Below, one piece after another: positions 57,866 to 64,000 of a stretch of DNA of 64,000 nt. The DNA is from Vigna angularis. Lineage: Eukaryota > Streptophyta > Magnoliopsida > Fabales > Fabaceae. Below the pieces are notes generated by a model. That model saw only the letters and a list, made by a program, of their open reading frames with translations. It had not been told where the DNA came from and searched no databases. The position numbers were made by a program, and so were the translations under genes. The stretch is taken from positions 5,268,479 through 5,332,478 of the forward strand of contig NC_068977.1 in assembly GCF_016808095.1 (NCBI RefSeq). The letters run 5' to 3'. How positions within the stretch are numbered: position 1 is the stretch's first letter; every line of letters begins with the position of its first letter.

Positions 57866-60800
57866 TCAAGCTGGAGCATATAAATCATATGTTCCAAGCT
57901 TGTTACAAAGATAGTCAATTCTAGGTCCTCGTAAGGACTTGGTGAATATGTCTGCCAACTGGTTGCTTGAGTTAACGAACTCAGTCTTGATATCTCCGGA
58001 TATGATTTTTTCTCTAATAAAATGACAATCAACTTCAATGTGCTTGGTTCTCTCATGGAAGACAGGGTTAGAGCTAATATGAAGAGCAGCTTGATTATCA
58101 CATATAAGTGTCATGTGAGTGGCATCTCCAAATTTCAATTCATTAAGTAATTGTTTAAGCCACACAAGCTCGCAAGTAGCAAATGCCATAGCTCTATATT
58201 CTGCTTCTGTGCTGGACCTTGCCACAACACTTTGCTTCTTACTTTTCCAAGATATCAGGTTGCCACCAATAGAGACACAATATCCAGAAGTAGACCTCCT
58301 ATCAAAAGGGGAACCAGCCCAATCAGCATCTGAATAGCAAACGATTTTTGTATCGTTGTTAGGGCCATATAGCAAACCTTTTCGGGGTGATCTTTTAATA
58401 TACTTCAGTATGCGAACAACTGCATCCCAATGGTCTTCACATGGGGAGTTTAGAAATTGACTCACCACACTAACTGCAAAGGAAATGTCAGGACGCGTAA
58501 CAGTAAGATAGTTTAATTTACCAACTAATCTTCTGTACCGTTCAGGATCTGAAAAAGGCTCCCCCTGATTTGGTAAGAGTTTGATGTTAGGGTCCATAGG
58601 TGTCTCAACAGATTTACAGTTCATTAACCCTGTTTCCTCCAAGATGTCTAACGCATACTTCCTCTGAGATATGACAATACCATCATTGGATTGTGCTACT
58701 TCAATACCCAAAAAGTACCGGAGTTTGCCAAGATCTTTGGTTTGAAAATGATGACAAAGGTGTTGTTTCATCTGAGAGATGTCGAGATAGTCACTTCCTG
58801 TAAGAACAATATCATCAACATACACTATTAAGTAAATACATCCAGCACTTGAGTGGCGATAGAACACTGAATGATCCGCTTCACTGCGAGACATACCAAA
58901 TTGTTGAACAACACAGCTAAATTTACCAAACCAGGCCCGAGGAGATTGTTTTAGGCCATATAAGGATTTGCGAAGACGACATACCAATCCAGATGACTCC
59001 TCCTGAGCAACAAAGCCAGGCGGTTGCTCCATATAAATTTCTTCATGCAAATCACCATTTAGGAAAGCATTTTTGACATCAAGTTGGTAAAGAGGCCATT
59101 ATTGAAGAGCGGCCATGGCAATGAATAGGCGAACAGAGGTCATTTTTGCCACTGGAGAAAAAGTATCACCATAATCCAAACCAAAAATCTGTGTGTAGCC
59201 TTTGGCAACCAGTCGAGCTTTCAGACGATCAATTGTGCCATCAGGGCCAACCTTGATAGCATACACCCACCTACAACCAACAACAGACTTTCCAGATGGT
59301 AATTGGACAAGCTCCCAAGTTCCACTTTTCTGTAAAGCACTTAATTCATCCAGCATAGCTTGATGCCAGCCAGGATGACTTAAGGCATCACCCACAGATT
59401 TAGGAATTGACACAGAAGAAATGGATGAGAGACAAGTGTAAAAAGATGGAGATAATCTGTGGTAACTAAGAACAGTATAATGGGGGGAAGGGTTACGGGT
59501 AGAGCGTATACCTTTACGGAGGGCAATAGGCAAGTCAGACTCAGTTGCTGGAGCCGGAGGAGACACAAGAGGCGGCACTGGAAGTGAGTCATGAGGGAGA
59601 CAATTGCGGCGACTATAAACCTGAAGGGGTGGTGGTGAAGGACGATCCTGTGGTGAATGAGAGTCTAAAGAAGGAGACAAAATGGGTGGAGCATCACCAG
59701 GAGGATCACAGATAAGAGGAATATCAACAGTAACAGGGAGAGGTATAGAACTAGAAGATAAATGTGTAAAGTAAAAAGAAGATTCATCAAAAGTGACATC
59801 AGCAGAGATAAAATGACGATTGAGGGAAGGGGAAAAACACTTATAGCCCTTTTGTGACCGTGGAAATCCTAAGAAGACACATTTGTGAGACCTAGGAGAT
59901 AACTTATCAAGACCAGGACTAAAATCATGAACAAAACATGTAGACCCAAAAACTCTAAGAGGTAATGGATGTAGAGGGTCTTGAGGAAATAATATAGAAT
60001 GAGGGATTTTGTTTGCTAGGACGGAAGATGGCATGCGGTTGATAAGATAACATGCCGTGAGAACAGCATCACCCCAAAAACGTGAGGGTACTTGACCATG
60101 AATGAGAAGGGTACGAGTTGTTTCAATAAGGTGTCTATTCTTGCGCTCAACCACCCCATTTTGTTGAGGGGTATAAGCACATGAGGTTTGGTGAAGAATG
60201 CCATGAGAAGCCATAAAATGTTTAAACTGTTGAGAAAGGTATTCACGGCCATTATCACTACGTAAAGTGCGAATAGAAACCCCAAACTGAGTTTTTATTT
60301 CATTGAAAAAAGTTTGAAAAATAGAAAACAACTCAGAACGATTCTTCATGAGAAACAACAAAGTATATATGGAATAGTCATCAATAAAGGTAACAAAATA
60401 CTGAAATCCTAAAGTTGACTTAACACGACTAGGTCCCCAAATATCAGAATGAACCAATGAAAAGGGGGATGACGCTCGTTGTGAAACACTACGAGGAAAG
60501 GAACTACGAGTATGTTTACCTAACTGACAAGACTCACATGACAAACTTGATAATTTGGACAGACTCGGAACAAGTTGCTACAGTTTGGCAAGACTGGGAT
60601 GACCTAACTGAGCATGAAGAAGGGATGGTGACTCCATGATTACGCCAGCATGTGGAGAAGGGCTGAGATGATATAGGCCATGAGACTCACATCCTGTGCC
60701 AATCATGTGTTTCGAACTCCGGTCCTGCAACCAAACATAATCTTTGGTAAATGAAATAACACAATTAAGGGAACGTGTTAGACGACTTACGGACAATAAG

Positions 60801-61024
60801 TTAAAAGGAGACCCAGGGACATAAAGTACATTATCAATGGATATGGACGGAAAAATATGAACAGTACCAATACCATGAGATGAGGCTCGAGACCCATCAG
60901 CCATCGTTACCGAGGGTAAATTAACCGGACATGACAAGGAAGAAAACAAGGACTTGGCGAGACCGACTCCGATCACATTTTGGACGTCCGTTACCGGGTT
61001 GGCGAGACCGACTCCGATCATCAA
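57866..61024 (-). pseudogene. copia pol with two in-frame stops
   Basis: Minus-strand frame in three open blocks: 61024-60578 (part of protease/GAG-pre-integrase: HIFPSISIDNVLYVPGSPFN, LLHAQLGHPSLAKL), 60544-59099 (integrase: [34 protein letters not shown]; then the start of RT), 59050-57866 (RT with YLIVYVDDIVLTGSD, RNase H with DADWAGSPFDRRSTSGYCV and SSTEAEYRAMA). A TAG near 60578 and a TAA near 59100 interrupt the frame. Catalytic residues of RT and integrase are otherwise readable. Gag is missing upstream, where GGAGTCGGTCTCGCCAA is tandemly duplicated. Confidence 0.9.
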
Positions 61025-61382
61025 GTTGGGCAGCCATGGAGACGGAGAAACCCTAAAAATTCAAAATGCTCTGATTGACGCAACGACCACAGATCCAGAA
61101 AGAAGGCGAGGGGGCGATCACGGCAGTGTTGATCGGCGGCGGAAAGCTCCGGCGACGCGGCGGCAGCGGCGACTCTTGCGGCGGCGCGTGGAGGCGCGTG
61201 AGAGGTCCGATCGCCGCGATCTTCGTACGACGGTGGTCGCCCGGCCGAGACGCTTCCGATGGTGTGGTCGCCGGTCGATTCTGGAACTCCGGCGGCGGCG
61301 ACGGCGACTGCGACAATAGCAGCAGTGATGGGTGCCGGAGACCGTGGAGTTGGCTGGAACTATTCCTGTGCTCTAGATACCA

Positions 61383-61533
61383 TATGAGAAATAAAGAAGA
61401 TTGGGAGAAAATATCCCTTATGTGTTTAGCATACACATAGGGTAGTTTATTTATAATGTAAGATAAGGGTTAAACCCTAAATACAGAATGGGCTAAGCCC
61501 AATTAACAGAAACACACAACTTAACATCTAACA
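61383..61533 (-). repeat. copia 5' LTR (151 bp)
   Basis: Right-hand LTR, TATGAGAAATAAAGAAG to CATCTAACA on the + strand, identical to 57708-57858. It abuts the PBS on its left and ATAGT on its right. Confidence 0.95.
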
Positions 61534-61546
61534 ATAGTATTGTAAA

Positions 61547-62219
61547 GGAAAATGATACTTCGACAACCAGTTTTGACAACATTTTAACATGGGCCACGTG
61601 TCAAAATGTCATTGGTGCACGTGTAATTGGTTTTCAGAAATTAATTTGACGTGGAAAATGAAGATTCAGAGCGCGAGTTTGAAGTTGTGGGGTCATTTGT
61701 GGTTTTCAGAATTTGAATTTTTAGGGTTTGGTAAAGAGAGAAACAGAAAGGTAGTGAGATAGCACCGTGAGAGAGACTCCGTCTTCGTCTTCGTCGCACC
61801 CAGCCACCCTTCGAGGCGTTTGACGTCTGCAATCGGCCAACGCGGTTGCTTGCTTGGAGTGCAAAGGTACTTTGGTGGCTGGTTCTTCGACTGTACTGGA
61901 GCATTGCAGTGGTCGCCGAACCGTCGGCTGTGGTAATATTTCCTAACCGTAGACAGAGTCCGTCGACCTCTCTCCCTAGCCCGCCATCGAGTCTTCTTTC
62001 GACTCCTTTGATTCCGTCGAGCGTCGCGGTTTGTTGGCGACCTGAGTTCCGCCGGAGTTTCGCCGGCTTCCCGTGTTGTCCGATTCCTTCACCGACGCGT
62101 TTTTGGCTGCCGCTATTCCAAGAGGAGCCACCCACCCAGTCCGTCTTCTGTGTAAGGTCCTTGGCCTTTTGTTAGGGTTTTTTTTCCCCGTCGATTGTAC
62201 TTTGATTGAATTGGCGTAG
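61547..62219 (+). mobile_element. MULE 5' terminal segment (family M, copy 3, diverged)
   Basis: Starts GGAAAATGATACTTCGACAAC, then GACAACATTTTAACATGGG and CCACGTGTCAAAATG, parallel to the terminus at 12566. A GC-rich leader with CGTCGAGCGTCGCGG and similar words follows, diverged from copies 1 and 2. It ends at the ATG at 62220. The copia target site is only 8 bases upstream of the terminus. Confidence 0.6.
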
Positions 62220-62480
62220 ATGGATTGCTCAAAAGAAGGAGGTTATAAGAATGTAAGTACATAAAATGTTTTGAAAATTGATTTGTTTGTTTGAAACTGA
62301 GTTTTTTGATTGTTTATATTTTGAATTTGAATTGTAGTTGCGTTTGCGGGTTTGGTCCGATACAAAAGCGATAGTCAACATTAATGGTATACTTCGAGAA
62401 ACGAGTGCTGTCGGAGTTCGTGTTCCTCTGATCAGCCACGAGTGCCACCGGAGTCCGTCCTCATCGGACACGAGTTTTTG
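62220..62480 (+). pseudogene. plant-mobile-domain-like MULE protein, 5' remnant
   Basis: Exon 1 62220-62252 (MDCSKEGGYKN), donor GTAAGT, exon 2 from 62338 (LRLRVWSDTKAIVNINGILR). It is clearly parallel to MEINNEEGYKN and LRLRAWSDTKPIVDLNSILC at 46686. Similarity stops near 62400 and a stop codon follows at about 62480. The rest is replaced by motif-rich DNA. Confidence 0.7.
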
Positions 62481-63239
62481 TTAGAGGACGCTCGGGCAAT
62501 ACGGGAAACGCTACCGAAAACGAACGACCGTTCACATTACACGACCGAACGCGGTTAGTGTTCAGACACCACTACTTTTTGGACGCTCGGGCAATACGGG
62601 AAACGCTACCGAAAACGAACGACCGTTCACATTACACGACCGAACGCTCTAACACTCACTAACACACAGACCGAACGTTCAAAAGGTACACTCCGATCCA
62701 GGTCGAATGCAAACAATCACTAACACATGCCAAGATCGAACGCTAACGCTCGTTACCTGAGAACACAAAAGCGGACGCTTAAAATTCAAACCTAAGAATC
62801 AAAATTAAGAACGAACGCTCACAAGCATTAAAACTGAACCAAGATCAAACGTTAAAGCTCTCTGGACGATCTGGACGATCGTCTAGAATCATGGCCGAAT
62901 GGTCAAAACTTAACACATGACCGACCAATACTGCATCAACACTTAACCGCATAAATCAAAGCTTGATCGAACGGTATCTGAAATCTCACTTAACCGTACG
63001 GTATCAATTGAACTTCCGAACGAACGTTAACAGGTTTGACCGAACGGTACCAGATTAACATCTTACCGAACGGTGAAGATATTGGTCAATAAATAACAAT
63101 CGGTTGAGCATGCAGGGGAGGAGCCGAACGAGGACGAACGGTCTGCGACATTACAACAGAGGACGAACGGTTTCATTCGAGGGGAAGGAGCTGAACGCTC
63201 ACGGTCGAGGAAGAACGTTGTTTTTTGTTTATTTTTTTA

Positions 63240-63270
<31 letters not shown>

Positions 63271-63430
63271 TTCTTTTTATTAGGAAAATACAATAAAATA
63301 AATATATAAAATCACTAAAACACCAAAACCGAACGCTCAGTCTAAAACATCAAAACCGAACGCTTAGACTGAAACATCAAAATTTGAATGGAACCATAAA
63401 ACGCATAGTATGACCGAACGTTCATGCACA
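62481..63430 (+). repeat. GACCGAACGGT-type motif cluster with a 95-bp direct duplication
   Basis: The unit GGACGCTCGGGCAATACGGG...GACCGAACGC begins at 62486 and again at 62581. Degenerate CCGAACGTTCA, GACGAACGGT and ACCGAACGGTA words continue to about 63420. It lies between a MULE remnant and a facing MULE end, so it may be internal MULE sequence. A TA/T low-complexity run interrupts it at about 63236-63275. Confidence 0.75.
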
Positions 63431-63639
63431 AATTAAACTTAAGCATAAAACGCAAACCCAGAAACACAAACTTGAATGGAACCAGCGACTGAAAGCAAGC
63501 ATGAACAATAAAATCCTACCATGGCAGCGTGAAAGAGATGATGAACAGTAAAACTTGCAGCACAATGAACAGTTAAAGCGTAACATGAATAAGAAACTTG
63601 AGCGGAGAAACAGATTCAACTAGAAAATTTCAAAGAGAC

Positions 63640-64000
63640 TGAGTTCAATACATGAAAATGGGAAAGAAACCAAAACCTAAACCTCCCCAAATGGGAAAGA
63701 AACCTAAACCTAAACCCCTCTTTTTCGTCCACCGAACAGTCGGCACTCCGGCGATGCTCCGGGATAGGGACGGAAGCCGGTGGGACGAAGCGAGACCTTG
63801 AATCGGAACCGGCTGGAGGGGTTGAATAGCTCCGACACGGCCTTCAACGTTGTCCGGCGGCACCCCGGCAAGCACTCTGTCGGACCTCTCTCTCTCGAAC
63901 TCCCTTTCTCCAACTCTCTCGGCCTCTCTCTCTAGGTCACACTCTCCCTCTCAACCTTCGCGCTTCTCTCTCTATAATTCTTCCAAATGAATTTGAAATT
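63640..64000 (-). mobile_element. MULE 5' terminal segment (family M, copy 4, inverted, cut by window end)
   Basis: Matches the GC-rich leader of copies 1 and 2 (CACCGAACAGTCGGCACTCC, GGCGATGCTCCGG, CGGAACCGGCTGGAGGGGTT, CTCCGACACGGCCTTCAACG). The outer terminus would lie beyond 64000. It faces copy 3, so 61547 to beyond the window could be one element or two abutting remnants. Confidence 0.6.

Larger units (their letters stand above)
57708..61533 (-). mobile_element. Ty1/copia element, gag-deleted, recently inserted
   Basis: LTRs 57708-57858 and 61383-61533 (151 bp each, identical base for base by eye), target duplication ATAGT (57703-57707, 61534-61538). Minus-sense order: 5' LTR, PBS (61370-61382, TGGTATCTAGAGC), GC-rich leader (61030-61370), a short remnant of the gag start, pol, polypurine tract (57859-57871, GCTTGAGGGGGAG), 3' LTR. 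LTR termini are TG...TA rather than TG...CA. The internal region lacks gag and holds in-frame stops, so it could not move on its own. Confidence 0.93.

Noticed and set aside
60954..61440. GC-rich frames beside the copia 5' LTR as captured host gene
   Set aside because: The position between PBS and the gag start fits an ordinary element leader, and frames are open on both strands.

Overview
This window is plant nuclear DNA. Genes are intron-rich with GT..AG junctions, intergenic DNA is AT-rich, and most of the sequence is nested LTR retrotransposons and Mutator-like elements. The host genes and TE families look like those of a warm-season legume (Phaseoleae, probably Vigna). That assignment is inference from style and remembered protein families, not a search.

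Layout. 1-12.5 kb is a gene-rich arm. It holds the last exons of a DEG8-like chloroplast protease (+), a complete three-exon FEZ-type NAC transcription factor (+) and a complete five-exon DUF1666 gene (-). 12.6-49.9 kb is a transposon block. It contains MULE ends, a Tat/Ogre-like retroelement stretch, a 3.0 kb solo LTR nested inside a sister LTR (5-bp target duplication ATGTA), and a nearly intact Ty3/gypsy chromovirus-like element (LTR 22750-24734, polyprotein 24770-29125, LTR 29474-31582). It also contains a MULE gene cluster (plant-mobile-domain-like gene, B3-domain gene, FAR1-type transposase), a decayed gypsy element that has spawned two tandem arrays, a 519-bp palindromic MULE-like foldback with a 9-bp target duplication, and a further truncated LTR. 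50-57 kb is a second gene island. It holds a complete Mediator subunit MED32 gene and the first four exons of TAF1 (TFIID subunit 1), with short fragments that resemble ALDH6 and UDP-glycosyltransferase genes. 57.1-64 kb holds a copia solo LTR (duplication ACTTC), a gag-deleted copia element with identical LTRs (duplication ATAGT), and further MULE ends.

Cross-cutting signal. A short CG-containing word family (GACGAACG, CCGAACG, GAACGCTC, and the reverse complement GAGCGTTCGTCC) is densely repeated in four gypsy LTR types, in the MULE intergenic regions (36.5-37.3 kb and 62.5-63.4 kb) and in the arms of the foldback element. In the LTRs its orientation is constant relative to element sense. 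In the MULE cluster it flips strand at about 37.02 kb. Because the MULE also carries a B3 DNA-binding-type gene and a mobile-domain-like gene, a binding-site or anti-silencing role for these arrays is the main hypothesis worth testing. The window itself cannot prove it.

Exon boundaries were inferred by eye from reading frame and splice consensus. Protein names are recognised from memory of families and were not searched.
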